Source: JAIVGV01 sp035295985 (GTDB taxonomy: Bacteria > Acidobacteriota > Blastocatellia > Pyrinomonadales > Pyrinomonadaceae). Taken from it: DNA of 33,594 bases. The DNA lies in the NCBI GenBank assembly GCA_035295985.1, contig DATHBT010000025.1:1-33594 (forward strand), in the 5' to 3' direction. The notes below the pieces were generated by a model, which worked only from the letters and a program-made list of their open reading frames with translations, did not search any database and was not told the origin of the DNA. Below, one piece after another: positions 23,106 to 31,267 of this stretch; position 1 is the stretch's first letter, and every line of letters begins with the position of its first letter. The position numbers and the translations under genes are program-made.

Positions 23106-24038
23106 TCACATCTTCGTGACCATCAGGCCGAACAGGAAGGGCAGGTAGAGCACGGACGCGAGCAAGACGCGGCGCGCGTTGCGCCGCGACAGAGTCAGGG
23201 CCGCGGCCCCGCTGGCGCACAGGAAGAGGCCGCCGAGCAGGAGCGCGCCGAAGAAATAGACCACGCCGCTGATGCCGAGCGCGGCGGGCGCGAGGCTCAC
23301 CGGCACGAGCATCAGCGTCCAGAGGACGATCTGCTGCTTCGTCAGGCGGCCTTCCGGCTCGACGACGGGCAGCATCAGGATGCCCGCCCTCGCGTAGTCC
23401 TCGCGGTACATCCAGGCGATGGCGAAGAAGTGCGGGAACTGCCACAGGAACAGGATCGCGAAGAGCACCCACGCGCCCGTCGGCAATGAATTGCTGGCCG
23501 CGGCCCAGCCCAGGAGCGGCGGCACGGCCCCCGGAAACGCGCCGACGACCGTCGAGAGCGAGGTGCGGGTCTTCAGCGGCGTGTAGAGGCCGAGGTAGCC
23601 GACGACGACGGAGAGGCCGCACAGCGCCGAGAGCGGGTTGACGAAGAGGGCCAGGTGCAGTTCGCCAAAAACTGTGAGCAGCAGGCCGAAGACGAGCGCG
23701 GCAGTTGGCTTGACGCGTCCCGCGGGCAAAGGGCGCGCGGCCGTCCGCCGCATCAGGGCGTCCAGGTCGCGCTCGAAGTATTGATTGAGCGTCGAGACGC
23801 CGGACGAGAGCAGCGCGACGGCGAAGAGCGTGTGCAGGAAGGTTGCGGCGTTGAAAGGGCCATCGGTGCCGAGGAAGAAGCCGGCCGCCATCGTGAGCAG
23901 CACGAACGAGGTGATGCGCGGCTTCGTCAGCTCAAGGTAGTCTGAAGCCGCGCCGCCGCGCGCCGCCGCACGGCCCGGCGCGGCCGCCGGAGGCGCGCTC
24001 AACTCGATCTCCTCGGCCGGGATGATTTTGCTCGACAA
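23106..24038 (-). CDS. ctaB: Protoheme IX farnesyltransferase (haem O synthase)
   Basis: Converts haem B to haem O, the precursor of haem A for the oxidase. An integral membrane UbiA-type prenyltransferase of 310 residues. The first Asp-rich motif is N85-x5-D91-L-D93-x3-R97 with ARPLPAG following (101-107). The second conserved segment YTPLKTRTSLSTVVGAFPGA (about 156-175) is present. About nine helices follow a 34-residue Ala/Pro-rich cytosolic start. The start is TTG (24038) with AGAGAG upstream; no in-frame ATG lies before the first helix. It sits directly upstream of ctaC. Haem A synthase (CtaA) is not in the window. Confidence 0.93.
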   Translation of the reverse strand: MSSKIIPAEEIELSAPPAAAPGRAAARGGAASDYLELTKPRITSFVLLTMAAGFFLGTDGPFNAATFLHTLFAVALLSSGVSTLNQYFERDLDALMRRTAARPLPAGRVKPTAALVFGLLLTVFGELHLALFVNPLSALCGLSVVVGYLGLYTPLKTRTSLSTVVGAFPGAVPPLLGWAAASNSLPTGAWVLFAILFLWQFPHFFAIAWMYREDYARAGILMLPVVEPEGRLTKQQIVLWTLMLVPVSLAPAALGISGVVYFFGALLLGGLFLCASGAAALTLSRRNARRVLLASVLYLPFLFGLMVTKM

Positions 24039-24069
24039 ACTCTCTAAACCCTCAGAGGCCCAACGTGGG

Positions 24070-24160
24070 GATCAGTTTTTCCGAGTTGTCGCCATTCTCA
24101 CACCCGCGCGGCACGCCCGCGAAATTCACGACCACGCCGCCGCGATGAAAAAAACTGATC
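24070..24160. repeat. 11-bp inverted repeat with long spacer
   Basis: GATCAGTTTTT (24070-24080) and AAAAACTGATC (24150-24160) are perfect complements with 69 bases between, within the 138-bp gap between the cupredoxin gene and ctaB. The arms are AT-rich in a GC-rich background. It differs in sequence and design from the heptamer elements. It could be a terminator-like structure for the upstream genes or a relic of an insertion. Confidence 0.55.
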
Positions 24161-24176
24161 GAAGGAGCGCCGGCCG

Positions 24177-25064
24177 CTAATGTTTCATCAGCATCGGGAA
24201 CTCGATGGCCGGCATCACTTCGAGCGAACCGGGGCGGAAGTCGAGGCTCGCCGACGCGGCGTCGAACTGGAAGTCCTGCGTCTTCTGCTCCTTCGCGCCG
24301 ACCGTAACACTTTGCGTCTTCTCGCCGAACCGCTCGTGCCACGCGACGAGCGTGTAGGTTCCAGGCGGCAGGCCCGCGATCTGGAACGTCCCGTCCGCGC
24401 CGGAGGTGGCGAAGAAGGGGTGGCGCATCACGTTCAGGTACGCCTTCATCCACGGGTGCTGGTTGCACTTGACGGGAACCTGCGCCTCGGCGCGCGGGAA
24501 GGTCTTGACGATGGCCGGCGCGGCCTGGCCCTGCGCCTGGTTGAAGCCCTGGTTGCTCTTCGGCTGCACGTTGACGTTGTGCGTCGTCGCGTCGCTGTTC
24601 GTGACCTTCAACTGCTGCGTCGTCATCAGGCCGAGGACGTGCGGCGTGTACTGGCAGCCCTTCTGGTCGAGGAGGACTTCCTGCGCGGGCGGCGCGAAAG
24701 TGTAGGCCGTGAGGCTGCGGCCCTCGGCCGTCTTGCCGTCTTTGACGTAAACGAAGACGTTCTGCACCTTGCCGTTGTTGACGACGGCGTCCTCGGAGAG
24801 CGGGTTAGGGTTGCCGGCCGCGCAGGCGTTGTCGGCGTCCATACTGATGGCGCGGCGCTCGGGCGCCGCGCCGTTCAGGTTGACGACGCCCGCAATAGTC
24901 CCCTCGTTGCCGCTCGGCTTGTAGGCCGCCGCGGCCGTCTCGGCCCCGCCCTCGTCCTCGTCCTCGGCGAGATCATCGTCGTCACCCCCGCAGGCCACGG
25001 CGAGCGAGAGCATCGAGACTGTGAGCAGCAGCGCGAGCGCGCGGCGCAGACGGACGAATGGCAT
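24177..25064 (-). CDS. Cupredoxin-like lipoprotein with carboxypeptidase-regulatory-like domain
   Basis: A 295-residue exported lipoprotein: hydrophobic signal with lipobox LAVAC (lipidated C25), then an Asp/Glu-rich linker (27-42). The middle domain (about 52-215) looks like a cupredoxin: H162 in TTHNVN, then C200-x2-H203-x2-M206 in KCNQHPWM, the His-Cys-His-Met set of a type 1 copper site. The C-terminal part (about 221-266) is a carboxypeptidase-regulatory-like beta-sandwich (ADGTFQIAGLPPGTYTLVAW). It sits between the octahaem cytochrome and ctaB, so it may carry electrons to the oxidase or deliver copper. AGGAG precedes the ATG. The copper site is inferred from spacing; no close family name is certain. 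Confidence 0.8.
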   Translation of the reverse strand: MPFVRLRRALALLLTVSMLSLAVACGGDDDDLAEDEDEGGAETAAAAYKPSGNEGTIAGVVNLNGAAPERRAISMDADNACAAGNPNPLSEDAVVNNGKVQNVFVYVKDGKTAEGRSLTAYTFAPPAQEVLLDQKGCQYTPHVLGLMTTQQLKVTNSDATTHNVNVQPKSNQGFNQAQGQAAPAIVKTFPRAEAQVPVKCNQHPWMKAYLNVMRHPFFATSGADGTFQIAGLPPGTYTLVAWHERFGEKTQSVTVGAKEQKTQDFQFDAASASLDFRPGSLEVMPAIEFPMLMKH

Positions 25065-25119
25065 TTCTTAAATCTCCTGGTATGAAAGTTCCGCAACCGT
25101 TGCCGACTATTCTAGTGCC

Positions 25120-28100
25120 TCACGGCCCGCCGGACAAAACACGGCGCGCACGCGCCGCAGCCGCCTCGCCGCCGCGCACGCCTTTGCGTGCACGTGCTGC
25201 GGGGCGTTTCGACAGCGAGGCGCGCGGCGAGAACTTCCTGCGCCTCGCCTGCTTCGGCCTCGTCGTGTGGTGGCTGCTGCCGCCGACCGCCGTGGTGGAA
25301 GACTGCTGCGAGGCGTTCGTGCTGTCGCCCGTCGGCGTTCGGCCTCCGGTGGCGGAGGGTGAGCCGGAGGCTAAGCGCGACTGCTCCTGCGGCGTCAGTT
25401 GCAGCATGTAGCGCACCAGCAGGTCTGCGTGGTCGCCCTTGTACTCGTTGAAGGATTCGGGCAGCGTGCCGTTGAAGACCCACCGCTCGCCGTCGCGCTT
25501 GAACAGCTCCGACGGCATCGCCGTCCCCGGAATTATCCTCTGCGGGTCGAGCAGCCAGCGGAACGTCCAGCCGCGTTGCAGGCGCTCGCCGGCTTGCAGG
25601 AAGTTCGGCGCGTTGGCGCTCTTGTCGTGCTCCGGGTTCCCCGTCAGGTGACACTTCAGGCACGGGGCCTGCGGCGACGTGAAGAGCGCCCGCGCCAGGT
25701 TCATCTCCTGATCCGTGAGCGGCTCGACAGGCTCCTTGATGTGCGGCTCCTGCTGCGAGGAGACTGCCATGAAGAAGCGCACCAGTGTGCGTAGCTCGTT
25801 CGGCGAGAAGTTGAACGTCGGCATGCGCGCGCGCAGGTAGGTGCGAACGCCGTTGCGGTTCGCGCCCGGCTGCGGCGGCATCTCCGGCCCGTGCTCGACG
25901 CGCGCCGGCACGTTGACCGGCCCGCCCGTCACGTTCTGCGCCTGCTGAGCCGACTGCGCCTGACCTTGTTGCTGCCGGCCCTGCGGCGAACTCTGCGGCT
26001 GCGCCTGTCCCTGCGCCTGCGCCTGTGGACTCACAGGAGCGGTTGTCGTTGCGCCCTGCTGCTGACGCCGCGCCGCGAAGCTGCGGACGGTGTTCGCGGT
26101 CTGTTCCGAGACGCCGCTGAGCGACGGGTCGGTCAGGAAAGTCATCAGCCAGTCGGGATCCACGCGCGCCCCCTCGGTCGTCAGCGCGGGAGGGAGTTGA
26201 TCGCGCGTCTCGGGCGACTGGTAGAGCGGCAGCGTCGAGAGCGTCGAAGCCTGCCCGACCTGCACGGTGTGGCAGCCCATGCAGTTGTACTTCTTGATGA
26301 CCCACCACCCGTCCTGAATGTCCTTGCGGCGGTCGGTCGGCTGGTAGAAGAAGGAGGTCGGGATGTTCGCGCCCTCCGCGCCCACACTTCCGAGCAGGAA
26401 CGTCGTCAGCGCGTTCAGCTCAGTCCGATCCCTGCCGTCCTCGCCCATGTCGATGTAGGGGTCTGGCATCCGCAGGTGGTCGCGCCACTCCTTCTCCTTG
26501 CCCTTGTCGTAGATCGACGGCTCCTCGATCTTGTGCTCGAAGAAGCCCTTCTTCGTGTACCACTCGTGCTTCTCCTCGCCGTGGCGATCCTTCTCCGAGC
26601 CGGTGAACGGGTCGATGCCGCGCTCGGCGTCGTGCGTCAGCAGCGCGAAGTCCAGACGCTCGATTGGCGTCGAGCCTTCGGTCGTCAGCTCCTTGCCGAT
26701 GCGCTGCTCGTCCTCAAAGCCCTTGATCTCGTGGCAGCCGGCGCAGCCGTAGTTCTTGATGAGCGTGAAGCCGTCGCCCGCGAGCTTCTTGTCCTCCATG
26801 AAGGAGGCGTCGGGCCAGCGGCGCTGCGCGCCGGAGAGGGAGAAGAGGTAGGTGGCGATGTCGCGCGCGTCCTGCTCGGAGAGCCGGAAGTTCGGCATCA
26901 CCGTCATGTTCTGCACCTGCAACTCCGCGCCGTCGTTCGGGCACTTGGAGCCGCCGTGCGTGTCGAAGCGGAAGGGCTTGCCGTTCTTCTCGTAGTCCTC
27001 GCGCGTTAAGTCGCGCTTCTCCTTCGGGCAGTAGGGGGCCCAGCGCTCGCGCGGGTTGTAAATCCACCGCACTATGTAGTCGAAGTTGGCCTTCTCGCCG
27101 ATGCGCTGCAAGTTGGCGGCGAAGTGGCCGCCCATGCCCTTACCCTCGCCGATTGAGTGGCAGGCCATGCAGCCGATGGTCTCGAACAGCTCCTTGCCGC
27201 GCCCGCCGTCGCCGGCGTCGCGCTTCGGCACCTGCCCCTCGAAGGACGCCTGCCAGAGGTAGGCGGAGATGGCGTTGCGCTCGTAGTCGGCCCGCTCCTT
27301 GTTCTTCTCGACTATCCCCAGCTTGTGATCGGGGTTGAGGTACCAGAAGGTCGGCATCTTCGTGCCGGGGCGGAAGCCTTGCGGGTCTTTGAGCCAGACC
27401 GGAATCCAGTCGCGCACGAGCTTGAGGCGCACGTCCTTCAGGTTCGGCCCGACCTTCTTCTGATCCTGCATCAGGTAGCGCGCCTGCGTGTTCAACTGCT
27501 CGATGCGCGCCTCGATCTGGCTGTTGCGGACGCGGAGATCGGTGGCGCGCGCCAGCAACTCCTGCGCCTTCTCCTCGGCCGTGTCGTCTTGGCCGGCGAC
27601 CTCTATCGACTGCTTGGCGTCGCGCTCGTTGGCCGAGACCTGCTCTTCGAGTTGTTTGATCTGCTGGCGCGCGTTCGCCAGGCCGTCCGTCTCGCGGTCG
27701 AAGCCCTCGTAGCGGTGGCAGCCGACGCAGCCGCGCTCCTGGAAGAGGTCTTTGCCCTTCGTCAACTGCGGCGCGAAATCCAGCACGCGATCCTGCGAGT
27801 GGCACTGCTGGCAGCCGGCCTCCACGTTCTCGCGCCGGAACATGCTGTGAATCCAGAAGCGGTGGCGGCCGTGGCCCTTCTCGACCGAGGTGGTCGCGCG
27901 CCCGTTGCCCCAGTGGCACGACGAGCAGCCGAACTTTTCGGGCGTGTGGATGGTCAGCAACTCTTTGGTCGGGTGGCTGACGAAGGCGCGGGCGAGCGGA
28001 TCAATCCGGCGGCGCGGGCGCTTGAAGTTGGCCGGCGTGAGTTCGAGCGGGGCGCGCATGCCGAGGTGACAGGTCTCGCAACGGTCAACGATCTGATCGC

Positions 28101-28893
28101 CGTTGATGTTGATCTGCTTGATCGAGTAGTCGAACTCGCCGTTGGCCTTGATCAGCTTGTCGATCTGGTCGGCGCTCAGGCCGATGACGTTGTCGCGGAG
28201 GTAGGCGTCGCGCTTCCTCGCCAGCTCGTCCGACTCCTTCATCAGCTCGGCGCGCTCGACCATGAGCTGCGCCTTGCGCTCCTTCAGCGTGTTGTAACGC
28301 TCCTCTAGTTGCGCGTAGTTGAATTTTTCCTCGCGCGTCTTGTCGGAATCGGGGCCGACCGGCATCTCGACCTCGACCGGCTCGTTCTTGATCTCCTCCA
28401 CGTCGCGCCGCAGGCCGTCGCGGTCGCCCTCGTCGGCCGTCTCGATGGTGTAGCTGACGACGGTGATGCGCCCGCGCTTGTCCTGGAAGGGGTCGGTGAT
28501 GGCGTTGAGCTGCGCGTCGATGAAGTTGACCTCGCGGTCGATCTCTTTGGCGCGCGGGGCGACCTGGGCGCGGGCGTCGCGCGCCGCGGCGTCGAGTTCC
28601 TGGTATTCGGGCCGGGCCTTGACCTCTTTCTCCGTGCCCGCGTCCTCGCTGCGCTGCTTGTCGCGCTTGAGGCGCCGGAGGTAGCGGTTGTAGCGCGCGA
28701 CGAACTCGCGCTGCGTGCCCTTCCAGCCGCGCTGCCCGTACACCTCGTCGTAGAGCGCCCAGCCGAGCACGGCCGTCATCAGCAGCGCGCAGACGAGCAC
28801 GATGCTGCTCGTCGAGCGCGACGTGATCGGGTCGGGGGCCGGCGCGTCCGGCTCGCGCTTGACCAGTTTGTCTGCCTCAGGGGTCTCAGCCAC
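25120..28893 (-). CDS. Giant octahaem cytochrome c of the Rieske/cytochrome b complex
   Basis: A 1257-residue membrane-anchored protein with one N-terminal helix (about 29-48) and eight CxxCH haem sites, at Cys272, 323, 361, 389, 575, 717, 871 and 1078. The first three are closely spaced with many His nearby and look like a bis-His trihaem module. The other five look like class I units with likely Met ligands M513, M666, M809, M1024 and M1126. Residues 60-235 and about 405-475 are charged and helical, probably coiled coil; 945-990 is a Gln/Pro/Ala linker; 1175-1257 is a basic low-complexity tail. The start is GTG with GAGGAGAAGG upstream. It follows the cytochrome b halves, so it takes electrons from the Rieske centre. 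I know no named family of this length. Confidence 0.88.
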   Translation of the reverse strand: MAETPEADKLVKREPDAPAPDPITSRSTSSIVLVCALLMTAVLGWALYDEVYGQRGWKGTQREFVARYNRYLRRLKRDKQRSEDAGTEKEVKARPEYQELDAAARDARAQVAPRAKEIDREVNFIDAQLNAITDPFQDKRGRITVVSYTIETADEGDRDGLRRDVEEIKNEPVEVEMPVGPDSDKTREEKFNYAQLEERYNTLKERKAQLMVERAELMKESDELARKRDAYLRDNVIGLSADQIDKLIKANGEFDYSIKQININGDQIVDRCETCHLGMRAPLELTPANFKRPRRRIDPLARAFVSHPTKELLTIHTPEKFGCSSCHWGNGRATTSVEKGHGRHRFWIHSMFRRENVEAGCQQCHSQDRVLDFAPQLTKGKDLFQERGCVGCHRYEGFDRETDGLANARQQIKQLEEQVSANERDAKQSIEVAGQDDTAEEKAQELLARATDLRVRNSQIEARIEQLNTQARYLMQDQKKVGPNLKDVRLKLVRDWIPVWLKDPQGFRPGTKMPTFWYLNPDHKLGIVEKNKERADYERNAISAYLWQASFEGQVPKRDAGDGGRGKELFETIGCMACHSIGEGKGMGGHFAANLQRIGEKANFDYIVRWIYNPRERWAPYCPKEKRDLTREDYEKNGKPFRFDTHGGSKCPNDGAELQVQNMTVMPNFRLSEQDARDIATYLFSLSGAQRRWPDASFMEDKKLAGDGFTLIKNYGCAGCHEIKGFEDEQRIGKELTTEGSTPIERLDFALLTHDAERGIDPFTGSEKDRHGEEKHEWYTKKGFFEHKIEEPSIYDKGKEKEWRDHLRMPDPYIDMGEDGRDRTELNALTTFLLGSVGAEGANIPTSFFYQPTDRRKDIQDGWWVIKKYNCMGCHTVQVGQASTLSTLPLYQSPETRDQLPPALTTEGARVDPDWLMTFLTDPSLSGVSEQTANTVRSFAARRQQQGATTTAPVSPQAQAQGQAQPQSSPQGRQQQGQAQSAQQAQNVTGGPVNVPARVEHGPEMPPQPGANRNGVRTYLRARMPTFNFSPNELRTLVRFFMAVSSQQEPHIKEPVEPLTDQEMNLARALFTSPQAPCLKCHLTGNPEHDKSANAPNFLQAGERLQRGWTFRWLLDPQRIIPGTAMPSELFKRDGERWVFNGTLPESFNEYKGDHADLLVRYMLQLTPQEQSRLASGSPSATGGRTPTGDSTNASQQSSTTAVGGSSHHTTRPKQARRRKFSPRASLSKRPAARARKGVRGGEAAAARARRVLSGGP

Positions 28894-28925
28894 GTGCCTT
28901 CTCCTCTAACAGAAGCGGGGACGAA

Positions 28926-29975
28926 CTAGACGTTGAACCACGGCGTCACCAGGACGTACTTGATGCGCAGGAGCAGCCGCAGCAGCAGCTTGATCGGGAA
29001 GAGCCACAGCACCGAGATCGCGAAGAACTGGAACGTCGCGTACTGGAGCAGCGAGGTGCGGGCCAGAATCTTCCTCTCGAAGGCGTTGCGCGTCATCAGC
29101 CAGTGGAAGAAGAGGCCGCCCGTGACGAAGATGAGGCCGACGACCATCAGGCCGAAGAGTTCGCGGAAGGGCGAGTCGTTCAGAAACGTCAACCCCCACC
29201 CGGCGATGATCTCGTGCAGGTCGCGGTTCTTCTCGAAGACGACGGCGTTGTGATCCCAGGTCTGCCCCGGCCAGAACCAGATCCAACCGGGGCCGCGGAT
29301 GAACGTCCCGATGATGATCAGGATGATCCACATGAAGAAGCCCATCAGGAACATCCCGATGGCGAACTTGCGCTGCCGCCACGTGTAGTAGCCGTTCCCC
29401 AACGGGTTTGAATCGACGTAGGGGAAGACCATCAGCCCGACGACGAGCAGCCCCGGCATCACGACGCCCGCGATCCACGGGTCGAAATAGACGAGCATCT
29501 CCTGGAGGCCGAGGAAGTACCACGGGGCCTTCGACGGGTTCATCGTCAGGTTCGGGTTGGCAGGCTCTTCGAGCGGCGCGTTCAGGGTGAGCGACCAGAC
29601 GAAGAGGATGACGGTGACGATGACGGCGGCGAGGAATTCGACGCGCACGAGGTAGGGCCAGACGTGCAGCTCGCGCGCCCAGCCCGGCCGCCACGGCAGG
29701 GTCTTGCGGTGGTGCCCCTTGGCGAGCTGCGGGTCGTCTTCGAGCCGGTCGATCAGCTCGTCGTTGTCCTTCGCCTGCTTAAATCCCAGCCACGTGAAGA
29801 AGATGACGAGCGGGATCATCCCGACGATGGGCACGTTGTCCGGCGCGGAGCTGATCTTCCAGAGCTGGTGCCAGTCCTCGACCATCAGCGCCGCGAGGCC
29901 GATGGCGACCACCGTCCCGATGAGCCACAGCCAGCGCCGGTTCACGCCGCGCGACCGCTCGATTGCCATTGACAT
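28926..29975 (-). CDS. petD: Cytochrome b C-terminal half (subunit IV-like)
   Basis: The second part of a split cytochrome b, carrying quinol-site helices. 349 residues, with an extra N-terminal helix (about 14-32) and another near 48-64, then the conserved core from about 110. The Qo-site motif PEWY is replaced by A150-P-W-Y153 in SKAPWYFLGLQEML, with E159 nearby. VYFDPWIAGVV follows. Several more helices complete about eight. GGAGA precedes the ATG. It lies between cytochrome b N-half and the octahaem cytochrome with only 32 bp to the latter, so it is surely co-expressed. The gene symbol is by analogy with b6f subunit IV. Confidence 0.88.
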   Translation of the reverse strand: MSMAIERSRGVNRRWLWLIGTVVAIGLAALMVEDWHQLWKISSAPDNVPIVGMIPLVIFFTWLGFKQAKDNDELIDRLEDDPQLAKGHHRKTLPWRPGWARELHVWPYLVRVEFLAAVIVTVILFVWSLTLNAPLEEPANPNLTMNPSKAPWYFLGLQEMLVYFDPWIAGVVMPGLLVVGLMVFPYVDSNPLGNGYYTWRQRKFAIGMFLMGFFMWIILIIIGTFIRGPGWIWFWPGQTWDHNAVVFEKNRDLHEIIAGWGLTFLNDSPFRELFGLMVVGLIFVTGGLFFHWLMTRNAFERKILARTSLLQYATFQFFAISVLWLFPIKLLLRLLLRIKYVLVTPWFNV

Positions 29976-29995
29976 GTCGATTCTCCGAATCGAGG

Positions 29996-30106
29996 CCGTT
30001 AGCTGTTAGCGATTAGCTGTTAGCAAAACCAAAAGCAGAACCCATTATGAAAGCTGTTAGCCGTCTTCTTCTGGCTAATAGCTAACAGCTAATCGCTAAC
30101 AGCTAC
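29996..30106. repeat. Heptamer inverted-repeat element 5 (between cytochrome b halves)
   Basis: The left arm 30001-30024 and right arm 30081-30104 are perfect 24-base complements, built of TGTTAGC and GATTAGC heptamers. The spacer of 56 bases starts AAAACCAA and ends CTTCTTCTGGCTAAT, as in elements 4 and 6. It contains an extra AGCTGTTAGCC unit. The TAG stop of the cytochrome b N-half (30103-30105) lies in the right arm, and the left arm ends about 20 bases before the ATG of the C-half (29975). Confidence 0.92.
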
Positions 30107-31113
30107 TTTTTCATCGGCTTCATCTCGCTCTCTAGCATCACGGGCGCGGGGCCGGAGATGCCGCCGTCCTTGCGTATGCGCCAGAAGTGGACGGCCATGA
30201 AGATGGAGGCGACGAGCGGGATGCCGATGCAGTGCCAGATGTAGGAGCGCAGCAGGGCGTTCGCGTCAACTATCGAGCCGCCGAGCAGGCCGAAGCGCAC
30301 GTCGTTGAACGGCGTGATGCCGAGCTGCGGGCCGAACGGGCCTTCGCTGCCGACGAGGGGCGTCGCCCGCGCCATGTTCGTGCCCACCGTGACGGCCCAG
30401 AAGCCGAGCTGATCGTCCGGGAGCAGGTAGCCGGTGAACGAGAGCAGCATCGTCAGCACCAGGAGCACGACGCCGACGCACCAGTTGAACTCGCGCGGGC
30501 GCTTGTAGGAGCCGGTCAGCACGACGCGGAACATGTGCAGCCACGTCGTGATGATCATCAGGTGCGCGGCCCAGCGGTGCATGTTCCTGAGCAGCCGGCC
30601 GAAGGGCACGTCGTGTTCGAGGTAGAGGATGTCCCGGAACGCCTGCACCTTCGTCGGGTGGTAGTAGAACATCAGGAGCACGCCCGTGAAGGTCAGGACG
30701 ATGAAGAGGTAAAAGGTGATGCCGCCCATGCCCCACGTGAATGGGTAGCGCACGGCGTCGCGGTTGATCTTCGCCGGGTGGAGGTGGAGGAAGACGTTCG
30801 AGAGGATCGCGAGCGAGCGGCTGCGCGGGTCCGAGCGGTCGTGCGAGACGCGGAAGATCGACTTCCAGAGCTGCGTCTGCTGCGGGTCTTTGTAGCCCTC
30901 GGCCTCTTTGATCGCGCGATCCTTCAAAGCCACGCCTTGCTCGCGCGCCTTCGTGATCACGCCCCCGCGCGTGGCCGGGACCTCGACCGGCACGATCTCG
31001 CCCTCCGGCAGCCCCGCCGAAGCGCGCACCAGTTTACGTACGTCCTCGCGCTCGTCCGCCGCCTTCCCCGCCCCGTCACCCGCGGCCGGCTTCCCGTTCC
31101 CCTCGTCTGCCAT
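30103..31113 (-). CDS. petB: Cytochrome b N-terminal half (b6-type, dihaem)
   Basis: Carries both b haems of the quinol-oxidising complex. The four-helix core spans about 130-312. Haem ligands: H179-x13-H193 in NMHRWAAHLMIITTWLHMF and H294-x14-H309 in the last helix. The 14-residue spacing in the second pair is typical of b6-type rather than mitochondrial bc1-type cytochrome b. SFTGYLLPDDQLGFWA (225-240) is the conserved segment after helix C. The first 120 residues are a charged, mostly helical cytosolic extension not found in plain b6. The ATG has GGAG upstream. It sits between the Rieske gene and the C-half, with heptamer-repeat elements on both sides. Confidence 0.93.
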   Translation of the reverse strand: MADEGNGKPAAGDGAGKAADEREDVRKLVRASAGLPEGEIVPVEVPATRGGVITKAREQGVALKDRAIKEAEGYKDPQQTQLWKSIFRVSHDRSDPRSRSLAILSNVFLHLHPAKINRDAVRYPFTWGMGGITFYLFIVLTFTGVLLMFYYHPTKVQAFRDILYLEHDVPFGRLLRNMHRWAAHLMIITTWLHMFRVVLTGSYKRPREFNWCVGVVLLVLTMLLSFTGYLLPDDQLGFWAVTVGTNMARATPLVGSEGPFGPQLGITPFNDVRFGLLGGSIVDANALLRSYIWHCIGIPLVASIFMAVHFWRIRKDGGISGPAPVMLESEMKPMKK

Positions 31114-31130
31114 TGCTCACTCCGTTCGCA

Positions 31131-31267
31131 GCCGTTAGCTATTAGCTGTTAGCTGTTAGCTGTTAGCAAAACAAGAATTGAAGCCAAGTTGAAAGCTGAA
31201 AGCTGATACTGAAGCCGAGAGCTGATTCCTTCTGGCTAACAGCTAATAGCTAACAGCTAATAGCTAT
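31131..31267. repeat. Heptamer inverted-repeat element 6 (Rieske/cytochrome b junction)
   Basis: The left arm (about 31131-31167) has five units (GTTAGCT, ATTAGCT, then three GTTAGCT/GTTAGCA). The right arm (31232-31267) is their complement; over 33 aligned bases there is one mismatch. The spacer starts CAAAACAAG, contains AAGCTGAAAGCTGA, and ends TTCCTTCTGGCTAAC. The Rieske TAG stop (31264-31266) lies in the right arm, and the left arm ends about 18 bases before the cytochrome b ATG. Confidence 0.92.

Noticed and set aside
24052..24176. Possible small gene between the cupredoxin gene and ctaB
   Set aside because: The frame has no proper start or ribosome binding site and runs antisense-like through the inverted repeat; composition is not protein-like.
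31131..31267. Heptamer repeats as a CRISPR array
   Set aside because: Units are 7 bp, directly adjacent and arranged as inverted arms; there are no 25-40-bp repeats with unique spacers and no cas genes.
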